Below, one piece after another: positions 16,577-25,822 of a DNA stretch of 64,000 nt. Source of the DNA: Paenibacillus solanacearum (GTDB taxonomy: Bacteria; Bacillota; Bacilli; Paenibacillales; NBRC-103111); the NCBI RefSeq assembly GCF_910593845.1, contig NZ_CAJVAS010000004.1:62001-126000 (forward strand), given 5' to 3'. The stretch's first letter is position 1; every line of letters begins with the position of its first letter. A model generated the notes under the pieces. It made no database searches. It had not been told where the DNA came from and saw only the letters and a list, made by a program, of their open reading frames with translations. The translations under genes were made by a program, and so were the position numbers.

Positions 16577-18832
16577 TCAGCTTTGCTTCATTGCCGTAAC
16601 CGTCAGCGGCGAGACGGTCCAATCCGCGGATTCGCCCCGCAGACCGACCCGGCCAAGCAGAAACGCATTCGGGTCGGTCCACCTAAGGATGGGCTCGCTG
16701 CTGCCGCCTTCGAAAACCGCAATCGAAGCGCCCTTCAGCTTCACGGTTACCCGGCGGGTCTGGCCGGGTGCAAAGGCTAGAAGAGCGGAAGCCTTTTCTG
16801 CCGAATGCTCGTAGCTTACTCTCGTCAGAATTATTTTTCCGCCCTCGAACGCAAGGGCGTAGCCCATAAATGCGTCCTTAACCTGATGCCGGAAATTAGA
16901 TTCATTCGACGTCCGCAGCAGCACCCCGATCTCATCCTTCGCCGCTTCATGAAGCGTCACATCAAAGCTTACGGTATAATCCGCCCAACCGGTATCGCCG
17001 CCGAACCGATGGACCGTGCCGACGGCCGACGGCTCGATGACCGACGACTCCGGCACAGGAGCCGCCACACTCGCTTCCACATACCGCAGGGCGATCTCGC
17101 CTTGCAAAAGCCGTAATGACAGCCGCTGCGGGCCTTTCTTCATCTCGAACATGCCGAGCGGTACTTTGGTCCATTCCGCTTGGTCGGCGAATAACGAAGC
17201 ATCCAGCTTGATTTCCTTCGTCGCTCCATCGGTTTCGATCGTAAGCAGAGATCCTATAGATGTAGTGGCGACGTTAAGCGACAGCAAGTAAGTGCCGTCT
17301 TGACGAACGTTCAGCGGGTAAGTCAGACCGTCACCCTTATTCGCCAGAACGATGGCATCGCTGCCGTCGGGCGTTATGCCTGAACGAATGTCCGCCTCCC
17401 CTTCTGGAACGCCGTGAACGCCCTCCATCGTACCGGGCAGCGGTTGGATCGCGTTCCGGTCACTGCTGCCTCCTGCCTCATTCGAGAAGGCGGTGTAGTG
17501 CAGGATCGGCTGTGTCCCCTGCGGCCACGCATAGCCGATGCGTCCCGGTCTGGCAGTCAGTGCCGCTTGCCGGGTCTTAAGCAGACCATCCCAGAAGAGC
17601 GTCGTGCCGGCGCTATCCGACTCGATGCGAATTGTATGAAGCTTCGTCAGATCGGTGCCCTCCGGGAGTGGCTTCTCGGCCATCACCGTTTCGACGCCTT
17701 TCAAGCAATCGATCAGCAGAAGGGTCATCATTGCCTCATCCACGCGGACAGCACGGTAGTTGTCGGAATCTGCATAAGCAAATACGGCATCCAGCGAAGA
17801 AGACGAACTGTCGGTTAGCATACCGCCCCATCGGAAGTTGTACTCCGCCGTGTAGCGGCTGCCCGTGCTTATTCGGCTAAGCCGCGCTTCGCCATCGGCT
17901 CGGACGGTTCGCTCCCAGTTGTCATCGCTCGGCTCCACGCCCGGCGTATCTTGGAAGTCCGGCAGTCCGGGCGCTTCCTGCGGTGTCCCATGCGTCGGGC
18001 CGAGAACAGACATCTTGTCTCCGTTGAATGCAAGACGATCCAGATTCATCCTTCGGACAGGCGGCCCTTCCGCAGAACGCCCGATCAAGTTATGGTAAAC
18101 GATGTAATACGAATCCAGATCCGGTCCCATGACCGTCGCGCTGTGGCCAAGACCATTGAAATCGTCCGCGGTGGAGATCAGAATCGGGTTGTTCTCTGGT
18201 ATGGTATATGTACCTGTCGGCGAATCGCGGTTCACCCCGTAATTGACCCGATAGCCCTTACTGAACACATGATTGCCCGTGTAGGTCAGAAAAAAGCGTC
18301 CGTTTCGCTTGATGATCATGGACCCTTCCGTCCAATGCCCCAGTGTTGCGTTCAACTGCTTGCCCTCTCCAATCGTGAACGGATCGGTCATCGGACTTGC
18401 CATAATGCCCCCGAATTTGGCGTGTGTAAAATACCATTTCTCGTCGTCATCGATAAAGACGGAGCCGTCGATCGTCAGGCCCAGATTGTCCGTCTTCACC
18501 GCGAACGGTCCCGTCGGCTTGTCGCTTTGCAAGACGTAATGGCCTTTGCCCGCCGGAGACGTGTACATATAGAACGACCCGTTCCAATAAACCACCTCCG
18601 GCGCGTAGGCGCTTGCACTGACAGGCTCCTCGGTAACCAGACCTTCGTAGTACCATTTCACCAAATCGTCGGAGCTCCAAGCTTTAATCCCGATTCTTCG
18701 ATCCTTTGTGCTGCAATAAAGATAATATTTGCCGTCGTAACGGAGAATGAATGGATCGCCAATCCCGTAATCCTCCCATTCCTGATCCAATACGAACGGA
18801 TTCTCATATGTCCCATGCAGGGCCACCGTCAT
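16577..18832 (-). CDS. GH43-family glycoside hydrolase with C-terminal accessory domains
   Basis: 751 residues, no signal peptide. The N-terminal 300 residues form a five-bladed propeller with GH43 landmarks: GDPFILRYDGKYYLYCS (Asp base), SAYAPEVVYWNGSFYMYTS, DGSVFIDDDEKWYF (pKa-modulating Asp) and TEGSMIIKRNGRFFLTYT (Glu acid). Family activities are on arabinose- or xylose-containing glycans. The remaining 400 residues hold two beta-sandwich-like modules resembling DUF1080/laminin-G folds. ATG 18832 has AAAGGAG 9 nt upstream. An ArsR-type regulator gene lies immediately upstream and a solute-binding lipoprotein before that. Absence of a signal suggests it degrades imported oligosaccharides. 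Confidence 0.85.
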   Translation of the reverse strand: MTVALHGTYENPFVLDQEWEDYGIGDPFILRYDGKYYLYCSTKDRRIGIKAWSSDDLVKWYYEGLVTEEPVSASAYAPEVVYWNGSFYMYTSPAGKGHYVLQSDKPTGPFAVKTDNLGLTIDGSVFIDDDEKWYFTHAKFGGIMASPMTDPFTIGEGKQLNATLGHWTEGSMIIKRNGRFFLTYTGNHVFSKGYRVNYGVNRDSPTGTYTIPENNPILISTADDFNGLGHSATVMGPDLDSYYIVYHNLIGRSAEGPPVRRMNLDRLAFNGDKMSVLGPTHGTPQEAPGLPDFQDTPGVEPSDDNWERTVRADGEARLSRISTGSRYTAEYNFRWGGMLTDSSSSSLDAVFAYADSDNYRAVRVDEAMMTLLLIDCLKGVETVMAEKPLPEGTDLTKLHTIRIESDSAGTTLFWDGLLKTRQAALTARPGRIGYAWPQGTQPILHYTAFSNEAGGSSDRNAIQPLPGTMEGVHGVPEGEADIRSGITPDGSDAIVLANKGDGLTYPLNVRQDGTYLLSLNVATTSIGSLLTIETDGATKEIKLDASLFADQAEWTKVPLGMFEMKKGPQRLSLRLLQGEIALRYVEASVAAPVPESSVIEPSAVGTVHRFGGDTGWADYTVSFDVTLHEAAKDEIGVLLRTSNESNFRHQVKDAFMGYALAFEGGKIILTRVSYEHSAEKASALLAFAPGQTRRVTVKLKGASIAVFEGGSSEPILRWTDPNAFLLGRVGLRGESADWTVSPLTVTAMKQS

Positions 18833-18907
18833 TTGGTCCACTCCTTTCTTCTCCCAAAAACTCGATTCATGCATGCTGTAAACGGATTCATAAGCGCGGT
18901 TGGCAAA

Positions 18908-18928
18908 GGGGCTTGGCCGGCAAGCCCC
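18908..18928 (-). terminator. Stem-loop between ArsR-type regulator and GH43 genes
   Basis: GGGGCTTG/CAAGCCCC with a 5-nt loop, followed on the minus strand by only a short TTT. It could be a weak terminator or a processing signal that lowers read-through into the GH43 gene. Confidence 0.4.
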
Positions 18929-18937
18929 GCAATAACA

Positions 18938-19867
18938 TTATGAACTTCTTGGCTTGTAGTCCATTCGCAGCAATATGTCCTGGTCGTAGTTTCCGAACTT
19001 GTGGCCGAACAAATTGATACCACCTTGATTCGCGGCGTTGGGCTTAATGCCGACCCTTACCTTGAAGGAGTGGCTGCCTTCAATTCCCAATTCGTTTACC
19101 TTCAAATTCGATACGCTTGTGCCGTCGATGAAGGAGCCTTCCTCGGTTACTTTCCATTTCTTCAGCATCCCGAATTGCGAGTCCTGCGTCTCCCACCAGG
19201 CTGGAGTCAGGTGCCCCCGCTCCCCGCCGAAATCCCCCGGACTCATCCACGTCCCGATCTCCATCCCGTTGATCCATACCGTAATATCCGACGGCCAGTT
19301 CGGATTGTTCAGCGGGGCCTCGGAGCATAGTTCCATAGACAGCTCAATTCCAGTCAGCCCGCAGTCATACGGAAGCCGGTTCGGAAACATGTATTCGACA
19401 TAACCTTGCCTGAACCAGAGCAGTTGAGCATTCACCTTGTCCGGTTCATAAAAACTGCGCGGATCGTCGAAGAAGCCGATAATGCCGGTTTCCGAGGCTA
19501 ACCCGCAGGTCGGGCGAATGCCGCAATCGACATAGTGGCCGATCGGCATGCTGATATGGCAATAATTCGTATCCCCCGCCTCCGGAATGGCGCCAAGGTG
19601 TATGACCAGCCGATCGTAATGAGCGGAGCATAGTTTTTGCGCCCCTCGGAGGCCGGGAACCAATTCCGTCCGGATCAATTTGGCATCCTCCAGCTTTTTG
19701 ATATTCACGGTAGCGGTAGACGGCGGCAAATTGAACATTTCGGCAATTTCGTTGACATTGACTTTTCTTTTCTGTATTTCCTTGAATATGTCGATCCTGA
19801 TTTCAGAAGATAGCGCTTTCGCGATTTCCAGCAATTCATCGACCGTGATAGACAATACACGTGACAT
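18938..19867 (-). CDS. ArsR-type winged-helix regulator with large C-terminal sensor domain
   Basis: 309 residues. Residues about 10-75 are an ArsR-like winged helix (ALSSEIRIDIFKEIQKRKVNVNEIAEMFNLPPSTATVNIKKLEDAKLI). The remaining 230 residues form a beta-rich domain with CHISMPIGHYVDC and WWETQDSQFGMLKKWKV, seen in putative sugar-responsive regulators near arabinose/xylose genes; the ligand is unknown. ATG 19867 has AGAGG 10 nt upstream, so spacing is long and the ATG at 19894 is not excluded. It probably controls the GH43 gene 105 nt downstream and/or the solute-binding gene upstream. Confidence 0.75.
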   Translation of the reverse strand: MSRVLSITVDELLEIAKALSSEIRIDIFKEIQKRKVNVNEIAEMFNLPPSTATVNIKKLEDAKLIRTELVPGLRGAQKLCSAHYDRLVIHLGAIPEAGDTNYCHISMPIGHYVDCGIRPTCGLASETGIIGFFDDPRSFYEPDKVNAQLLWFRQGYVEYMFPNRLPYDCGLTGIELSMELCSEAPLNNPNWPSDITVWINGMEIGTWMSPGDFGGERGHLTPAWWETQDSQFGMLKKWKVTEEGSFIDGTSVSNLKVNELGIEGSHSFKVRVGIKPNAANQGGINLFGHKFGNYDQDILLRMDYKPRSS

Positions 19868-19978
19868 CTGTTCAGATCCTCTCAGTGCGGGCAATTTAGT
19901 TCATCATTTTACGTTTAAATTCATTTTATCATAAGCCCTTCCATCAGTCGACTGAACAGATGTATCCGTTTATGGGTC

Positions 19979-21295
19979 CTATTTTTCTCCCAGCTTCATA
20001 TTAGCGATATTTTTGTCCGCCTCTTCCTTCGCTGTTCTTAAAGCGGTGTTGATATCCGTTTTCCCCTCAAATACGGAAACGAAAGCTTTCCGGATGGCTG
20101 CGTCCACCGAACCGTTATACTTCGATTGCGGGATCAGCGTAGTTGGCTCGCTTTTGAAAATGCCTTTAATATTTTTCCCTTTGGCGAATTCCTGATCGGC
20201 GGCAAACTGATCCATAATCTGGGTGTTTTTCAACACCGTCAGCTTCCCGTTGCGCGTGGCGAGCGTCTGAACCTCTTCGGATAGTGCAATCTTGAGCACC
20301 TCAACCGCGGCATCGATGTTCTTACTCGTTCTGCTGACAAGGAATTGATGATAGTCAGCCTGAAGATACTTATTCGGCGCTTCCGGATGAGATGGAAGCT
20401 GAACGACATCCCAGTCCAATCCTTTCGCTTGCGGCAGGAAACTGAACATGCCGATGGAATAATAGGCAGCCATGGCAATATTCTGGTCCTTAATAAAGGC
20501 ATTGATCGTATCGAGTCCCACGACTTTCGGTTTGTTGTTGGGAATATCGTAGATCTTCATCGCTCTATCGAAAACCGATTTCCAAACGTCCGGAACGAGA
20601 GCCTGCTGCGTGTTCTTGTCTACCATTGGGATCGAAAGCGGTGATGCAAATGTCGTTATTCCACCATGCGTGACATAGAGTCCGAGATAGTTGACTCCGT
20701 CTTCCACTCGGGAAACTTTCCTAGCCAATTCGGTCGCTTGATCCCAGGTCATTCCGTCCGTCGGATACGGAACGCCGAATTTATCGAAGATACCTTTGTT
20801 GTACCAAAGGGCGAAAGCGTTCTGTGTAAACGGAAGCCCGTAAATCTCACCCTTGTCGCCAAGCTGCTTGATCGAATCCATAATGTTCGGATTTATTTTC
20901 GAGATGTCGATATCGTGCTTCTTGAAGTGCTCCCTCAGATCGAGCGGAATTTGCTTATCGACCCTATCACTTTGCGGCGGCCCTCCGTATATCAAATCGG
21001 GGATATTGCCTGCGGCTATCAGGTCGTTCAACGTTTGACCCGGTCCAGGCCTCAAAATTTCGAACGAAATTTGGGGATACTTCTTTTGCACCGTTTCCGT
21101 AAAATACTTCTTCCATTCATCGTCGGTCATTCCCGGTATTTCGATTAATACGCTCAAGGTTACCGGGTCCTTGATAACAAAAGCTTCCTTCGGTTTATCC
21201 CCCGGCGCGTCTCCCGCTTTCTTTCCGGAAGAAGTGCATCCCGCCGATACCACCATAAGCGCGGAACATAGAACGGCCAACCATTTCTTTTTCAT
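19979..21295 (-). CDS. Sugar ABC transporter substrate-binding lipoprotein (family 1), no permease nearby
   Basis: 438 residues. Signal peptide with lipobox VSAGC, then a family-1 extracellular binding-protein fold: VTLSVLIEIPGMTDDEWKKYF, IPDLIYGG, ALWYNKGIFDKFGVPYPTDGMTWDQATELARKVSR, and the closing INTALRTAKEEADKNIA. Ligands of this family are mostly oligosaccharides. GGGGAAGG lies 8 nt before ATG 21295. It lies between two GH43 genes. No membrane permease or ATPase is encoded in the region, so it must share one encoded elsewhere or act as a co-receptor. Confidence 0.88.
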   Translation of the reverse strand: MKKKWLAVLCSALMVVSAGCTSSGKKAGDAPGDKPKEAFVIKDPVTLSVLIEIPGMTDDEWKKYFTETVQKKYPQISFEILRPGPGQTLNDLIAAGNIPDLIYGGPPQSDRVDKQIPLDLREHFKKHDIDISKINPNIMDSIKQLGDKGEIYGLPFTQNAFALWYNKGIFDKFGVPYPTDGMTWDQATELARKVSRVEDGVNYLGLYVTHGGITTFASPLSIPMVDKNTQQALVPDVWKSVFDRAMKIYDIPNNKPKVVGLDTINAFIKDQNIAMAAYYSIGMFSFLPQAKGLDWDVVQLPSHPEAPNKYLQADYHQFLVSRTSKNIDAAVEVLKIALSEEVQTLATRNGKLTVLKNTQIMDQFAADQEFAKGKNIKGIFKSEPTTLIPQSKYNGSVDAAIRKAFVSVFEGKTDINTALRTAKEEADKNIANMKLGEK

Positions 21296-21331
21296 TTTGT
21301 ACACCTTCCCCTTTTTGTTTGAATACTCAAG

Positions 21332-22903
21332 TTATTTATCCGAATGATGGAAAAAGTAACGCACATCCGCACCCTGCAGCGGTGTATTGTAAATGGCAAT
21401 TTCGTCCATCAAACCTTCAAAATGTGCTCCATCTCCTTGGTCCCCGAATGCATCTTCGGAGAAACGTTGCCCCAAACCTCCAAGACCCTCATGAGCACCA
21501 ACCTTCTTAAAGCTTGCTGTCGTTTGATTTACTAATCTTCCATCGATATACAGCCTGAAATTTCCCTCAGCAAAAACAACTGTCACATGGCGCCATGAGC
21601 CGGCTTTCTTCAGCTCGGCAGATACAGTCGCCCGCACGCCTCCTTCCGTCACAACCGCTTTTACCTGTCCATCCTCCAGCTTGATGGCAAGACCACTGTT
21701 CACCCCCCCTTCGTCGTATAATAATTGTGTTTTTCGTGTTCCCTTCGGGTTGATTCGCAGAGATACCGTTCGGAGTGCGAACGGATCGCGCATAGAGCCT
21801 ATTAACGTGTTTTGGGCCGAAAAAGGAATCCCGTCCTGCTTTCCGTCGAATTGCAGCGGTTCGGCTTCGCCCATAGCAATAGGATAACGGGCCACCATGG
21901 AAAAACGCCGCATTAATTGCATTAATTCCTCTTCAGAAATAGGAAAAAAAGTGGCGTGCCGGGCTTGATAAGGAATACGGAATGAATCCTTCGGCAGCTC
22001 CGGCGACCAGCGAACCAGATCGCTCGATTCTTTCATGCCGTATTTGCCGCCGGCCCAATAATCGTAATAGAGATACCATTTTTGCTGCCCTGCCATTTGC
22101 AATGTTTCTGTCGCCTCTGTCCCATAGGGAGTATTGTGCAGGCTAATATCGCCATACCCGCGATCAAGCTGATTCGATATGGCAAGCCGGTTTCGCATCG
22201 GGCGCTCTTTCTCGTCCTTAAAGAACAAGTAGTATTTCTCGTTATAAAAGCTGATGTGCGAGTCGATGACACTATAGCCTGGATCGAATAACAGTTCAGC
22301 CGGTGTAAACGTTTCCCAATCTGTGGTGTAAGACTTGTATATCCGGTTATTATCCGCTTTGTCGGACCCGAGGGTGGAGGACCAGTGAATCATATACCGG
22401 TTACCAGCAGCGTCCCAATTCCATTCCGGCGCCCATACATTAGTCGAATTGGGGAAGCTCTCCATGACAGCCAATGCTTTAGGGTTTGTAAACGTTATCA
22501 AATCTTTCGATCTGGCGTATCCGAACTGTTTGCCCCGCTGCTCCGGCGCGGTTCCCGCAGCCGAATTCATCGTATACACCAAATGATACGTACCGTCAGG
22601 CCCTTTACTAATGAAAGGATCGCGAATAACGCCAGCCCCGACGGGAGTTTTCCAGACCGCTTTATTGTCGTTCAGTTCGTACCAATGAAGTCCGTCGCGG
22701 CTGAAAGCGTAATGCAGCGTCAAGTCCATTTGCGTTTGATTCAGCCCCGAACGAAAGTATGCCATCAAATATGCAGGGCTTCTTTCATTTTCATTGCTTT
22801 GTACCTGCACGGCATTCCGGCTGCCGTTGTAGATGCTAAAACACCATACGATAACAACGATAACGAAAAGAGGCAAAGCAAATCGCAGCCATCTGTGTCT
22901 CAA
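21332..22903 (-). CDS. Membrane-anchored GH43-like hydrolase with LamG domain
   Basis: 523 residues. One N-terminal membrane helix (ALPLFVIVVIVW), then a GH43-like propeller with VIRDPFISKGPDGTYHLVYT, STNVWAPEWNWD and VIDSHISFYNEKYYLFFKDE, then a laminin-G/concanavalin-like sandwich (GSWRHVTVVFAEGNFRLYIDGRLV). It probably acts on the cell surface on arabinan-like or related glycans. I choose TTG at 22903 because AGGAGGG sits 9 nt upstream and the membrane helix then begins directly; the ATG at 22942 would place that ribosome site inside the gene. It is 36 nt before the next solute-binding gene, so the two are likely cotranscribed. Confidence 0.8.
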   Translation of the reverse strand: MRHRWLRFALPLFVIVVIVWCFSIYNGSRNAVQVQSNENERSPAYLMAYFRSGLNQTQMDLTLHYAFSRDGLHWYELNDNKAVWKTPVGAGVIRDPFISKGPDGTYHLVYTMNSAAGTAPEQRGKQFGYARSKDLITFTNPKALAVMESFPNSTNVWAPEWNWDAAGNRYMIHWSSTLGSDKADNNRIYKSYTTDWETFTPAELLFDPGYSVIDSHISFYNEKYYLFFKDEKERPMRNRLAISNQLDRGYGDISLHNTPYGTEATETLQMAGQQKWYLYYDYWAGGKYGMKESSDLVRWSPELPKDSFRIPYQARHATFFPISEEELMQLMRRFSMVARYPIAMGEAEPLQFDGKQDGIPFSAQNTLIGSMRDPFALRTVSLRINPKGTRKTQLLYDEGGVNSGLAIKLEDGQVKAVVTEGGVRATVSAELKKAGSWRHVTVVFAEGNFRLYIDGRLVNQTTASFKKVGAHEGLGGLGQRFSEDAFGDQGDGAHFEGLMDEIAIYNTPLQGADVRYFFHHSDK

Positions 22904-22990
22904 CGTTCGACTCCCTCCTATTTCATATGTCATCACCGACATTATAAATCACAATACTTTATATTTACTCGTTAATATTTATAAATTTAT

Positions 22991-23010
22991 AAACTAATTG
23001 ACATACAAAA
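22991..23010. repeat. Intergenic motif AAACTAATTGACATA, copy 1
   Basis: This A/T-rich motif recurs at 24869-24888 (19 of 20 bases match), with looser forms at 24747-24764 and 26269-26280, always in the gaps of the solute-binding/glycerophosphodiesterase region. It could be an operator or the remains of a small dispersed repeat. The rest of the 318-nt gap 22904-23221 holds a weak terminator-like hairpin near 23180-23211 followed on the minus strand by eight T. Confidence 0.4.
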
Positions 23011-23221
23011 GGGAATGGACAGACTCCACCTAAAAACCGCTTTTCGGCAATCGTCTGTCCCGCCACATAAATGCTGCCGGAATCGACTAAAAAAACCATT
23101 GATTATTGTTAATTTAATTGTATTTTACATGAACCATTATGGATTTAAAAGGTCCTGTTAGAAAAAAAATCAAGGAATTCCTCGCCTCAAAAACCTTCAC
23201 ACACGCCGAGGGAGAAAGTCC

Positions 23222-24541
23222 CTACTGCTTCATCAGTTCCGCAATCTTCTTGTCCGCCGCTTCCTGCGTTTCTCGGAGTACCGTGTTAATGTCCTTTTTG
23301 TTGAGCGCCATCTGGGCCCGCATGTTACGGATCAGATTTTGTACTTCCTTGTCATATATATTGGGTGTCGGCGTCGGCGTAGGCGCGTATTTGGTAATGG
23401 CCGCTAAATTTTTGTCTTTCAGCAAAGGACTCTCCGTACCGAATGCTTTTACGATTTCCGGGTCATTCAGGACGGGAATCCGAAAAAACTTACTCATCAG
23501 CATTTGCGACTCTTGGGAGGTAATCATCTGGATCACTTGCATCGCTTGCTCCTTATGCTCGCTTCTTTTCGTAATGACCAGCATATCCGACAGCGCATGC
23601 CGTCCCTTCCCTTTTTTATCTTCGAAGGTCGGGTTCGTTACCAAATCCCAGCTCGGAGCGCCGCCTTTTTCCTCAGCTTCGAGAAGTTGACTGAGTATTT
23701 TCAAAACCCAATCCGCCTGCATGGCCAATCTTTTATCCTTAATGAACACATCTTCAGCATATGCGTACGATTTCCCTGAAACGATGCCGGGAATGTCGTA
23801 ATGCGCCTGGAACAGCTCGAGAATTTTCCTGTACAGCGGAATATCGACAAGCGCTTTATTCGTCTTCGGATCGACGAACGGCTGCGTATACGGGCTAATA
23901 ATATGGTCGGGGAAGCGCGGATCCCAGCCGATATATTGTACTCCGTCCGCCATTCTTGTCAATTTGCGGGACAATTCCAGCACATCGCTCCAGAGCATGT
24001 CGTCTTTCGGGTAAGCAACGCCGAACTTATCGAAAATATCTTTATTGTAGAATAACGCACCTGCATTTCGGGTCACCGGAATGCCCTGCAGCTCTTTCCC
24101 ATTCGGATCTAGATTCCGAATGGCTTGAACCGTTTCTGGAACAAACTTGTTCAGGTCAAGCTTGGATTTTGCGACTAACTCGGTTAAGTCCGCTGGAAGA
24201 TCCAGGATCCTCAGCGGCATATGCCAGTCATTATCCGAAAAAATGAGATCGGGCATTTCTCCGCCCAAAACCAGCTTTTCCAAATTCCCTTCCAGTTTTT
24301 CCAGCGTAATGTGCGGGTATTTCTTTTTAAGAGGTTCCACAAAGAACATATTGTACTCAACAGGCGAGAGTCTCGTTACATTCACATAAAACTTTAAAGT
24401 GACGGGCTCCGCAGATACTTTAAATTCCGTTTCATCAGATTTCCCCGGATCGGCAGCCGGCTTATTGGCGGAGGCACAACCCGTCAACGCCATAATGGAC
24501 ACCATAGCTAGCATAGAAATCTTTTTCAGCGATCTACTCAT
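23222..24541 (-). CDS. Sugar ABC transporter substrate-binding lipoprotein (family 1), no permease nearby
   Basis: 439 residues. Signal peptide with lipobox ALTGC and a family-1 binding-protein body: VTLKFYVNVTRLSPVEYNMFFVEPLKKKYPHI, MPDLIFSD, ALFYNKDIFDKFGVAYPKDDMLWSDVLELSRKLTR, ending INTVLRETQEAADKKIAELMKQ. The same internal landmarks occur in the proteins encoded at 19979 and 45843, so the three are paralogues. Its start is clear (AAGGAGAG upstream). It sits alone behind a 447-nt A/T-rich region. Confidence 0.88.
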   Translation of the reverse strand: MSRSLKKISMLAMVSIMALTGCASANKPAADPGKSDETEFKVSAEPVTLKFYVNVTRLSPVEYNMFFVEPLKKKYPHITLEKLEGNLEKLVLGGEMPDLIFSDNDWHMPLRILDLPADLTELVAKSKLDLNKFVPETVQAIRNLDPNGKELQGIPVTRNAGALFYNKDIFDKFGVAYPKDDMLWSDVLELSRKLTRMADGVQYIGWDPRFPDHIISPYTQPFVDPKTNKALVDIPLYRKILELFQAHYDIPGIVSGKSYAYAEDVFIKDKRLAMQADWVLKILSQLLEAEEKGGAPSWDLVTNPTFEDKKGKGRHALSDMLVITKRSEHKEQAMQVIQMITSQESQMLMSKFFRIPVLNDPEIVKAFGTESPLLKDKNLAAITKYAPTPTPTPNIYDKEVQNLIRNMRAQMALNKKDINTVLRETQEAADKKIAELMKQ

Positions 24542-24746
24542 TTTCCATTCTCTCCTTCAACGATTGTGATAAGGATTTCAAATTCGATTGCTCTTGTCAC
24601 GGTCCGTCGCAAATTCCGGACATACGAAGTCTATCACCCCCTTTAAGCAAGCCTGTCCTCGGTTTTTAATGCCAGTCTCACATTTCGTATATTTCAGATT
24701 ACCGATATATACTTTATCTATTTTAGTTAATATTCATCTTTTTATA

Positions 24747-24888
24747 AAACAATTAACATGAAAAAGCGTATATACCACGATTCTAAGCAAAAATTGCAGA
24801 TCACACGTTTTTTATTCAGAATATTCTCCATATACTTTAAGTTATTACAATAATATTCAATATTTAGTAAACTAATTGACATATAAAA
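24747..24888. repeat. Intergenic motif copies 2 and 3 in the 24542-24988 gap
   Basis: The gap between two minus-strand genes has no coding signal. It holds a loose copy (24747-24764, AAACAATTAACATG) and a tight copy (24869-24888, AAACTAATTGACATA) of the motif described at 22991. Both lie upstream of the solute-binding gene at 24541, in very A/T-rich DNA. I found no convincing -35/-10 pair. Confidence 0.4.
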
Positions 24889-24988
24889 ACGGCTGGACCC
24901 AAGCAATCGAAGGACCGGCTACTACACGGTCCTAATCGCATGATGGATACGGCCTAACCAACGACACGGTAATGCATGGAAGGAATGA

Positions 24989-25822
24989 CTACCCATTCTG
25001 CTTATCATTGAAATATCGATGTATCGTTTCAACAAACACTTTCGGTTCGTCAACGGCAAATCGTCGGATTCCCATATCCAGAAGCTCGAACATTGAATCC
25101 TGATCGAAGTGAAATGGCAATACTTCCAGTTCTAACCCGGCTTCGTTCAAATGCTTAAGTCCCTCACGCAAAAAATCACGCTGCAGCCTATATCTCCATT
25201 CTTCTTTCGTTGGGGCATCCACCAAATGAAATTGAACGATGTCAAGGGAGTCGAATCCGGTTGCAAGCGTCTCTTGAAATTTAAAGTCAACCTCTTTATC
25301 GGATATCCATTGCATCGTACGCACCTCGGGCGCTAACCGTTTAACCGTCTTGCAATTCTCATGATTGGAGTGGCAAAAAATAATTTGTCGCCCTACTCCA
25401 TATTCCTTAATGAGCGATGCCATTTTCTCCAAGTCAACCTTTTTGAAATCCAGATAAAGTTCACGCTCAGGGTATTGAGCTAACTCGGTGAGGATATGTG
25501 CAAGTGCGGGGACCTTCTCCCCCCTGTACTGTTCACTGAATTTGATCCCTGCATCCCATTCTTGAACTTGAGCAAACGTACATTCCGAAATCAGTCGATC
25601 CTGTTCCGATTCCGGTGCGTTTGTTGTTCGCTTCGGCGTTGCATCATGCATACCGATAATAACACCATCAGCCGTTTGCCTAATATCGAGTTCCGGAATG
25701 CCGCCAAGCTCCCAAGCATATCGCATGGCCGCCAATGTGTTCTCAGGCATCTCGGCATTCGTGCTTTGATGGGCTTGCCAATGAACCTTTTGATTTGCCC
25801 CATTGCGATCTGTAATTATCAT
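24989..25822 (-). CDS. Glycerophosphodiester phosphodiesterase
   Basis: 277 residues, cytoplasmic. The GDPD TIM-barrel motifs are present: HQSTNAEMPENTLAAMRYAW (variant of HRG...PENT), PELDIRQTADGVIIGMHD (metal and acid/base residues), ELYLDFK and RFAVDEPK. It would hydrolyse glycerophosphodiesters to glycerol-3-phosphate and an alcohol. The opening AHQST in place of HRG suggests a divergent substrate. ATG 25822 has GAGGAG 9-10 nt upstream. It stands alone between two intergenic regions. A role in recycling phospholipid head groups or teichoic-acid units is possible. Confidence 0.85.
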   Translation of the reverse strand: MIITDRNGANQKVHWQAHQSTNAEMPENTLAAMRYAWELGGIPELDIRQTADGVIIGMHDATPKRTTNAPESEQDRLISECTFAQVQEWDAGIKFSEQYRGEKVPALAHILTELAQYPERELYLDFKKVDLEKMASLIKEYGVGRQIIFCHSNHENCKTVKRLAPEVRTMQWISDKEVDFKFQETLATGFDSLDIVQFHLVDAPTKEEWRYRLQRDFLREGLKHLNEAGLELEVLPFHFDQDSMFELLDMGIRRFAVDEPKVFVETIHRYFNDKQNG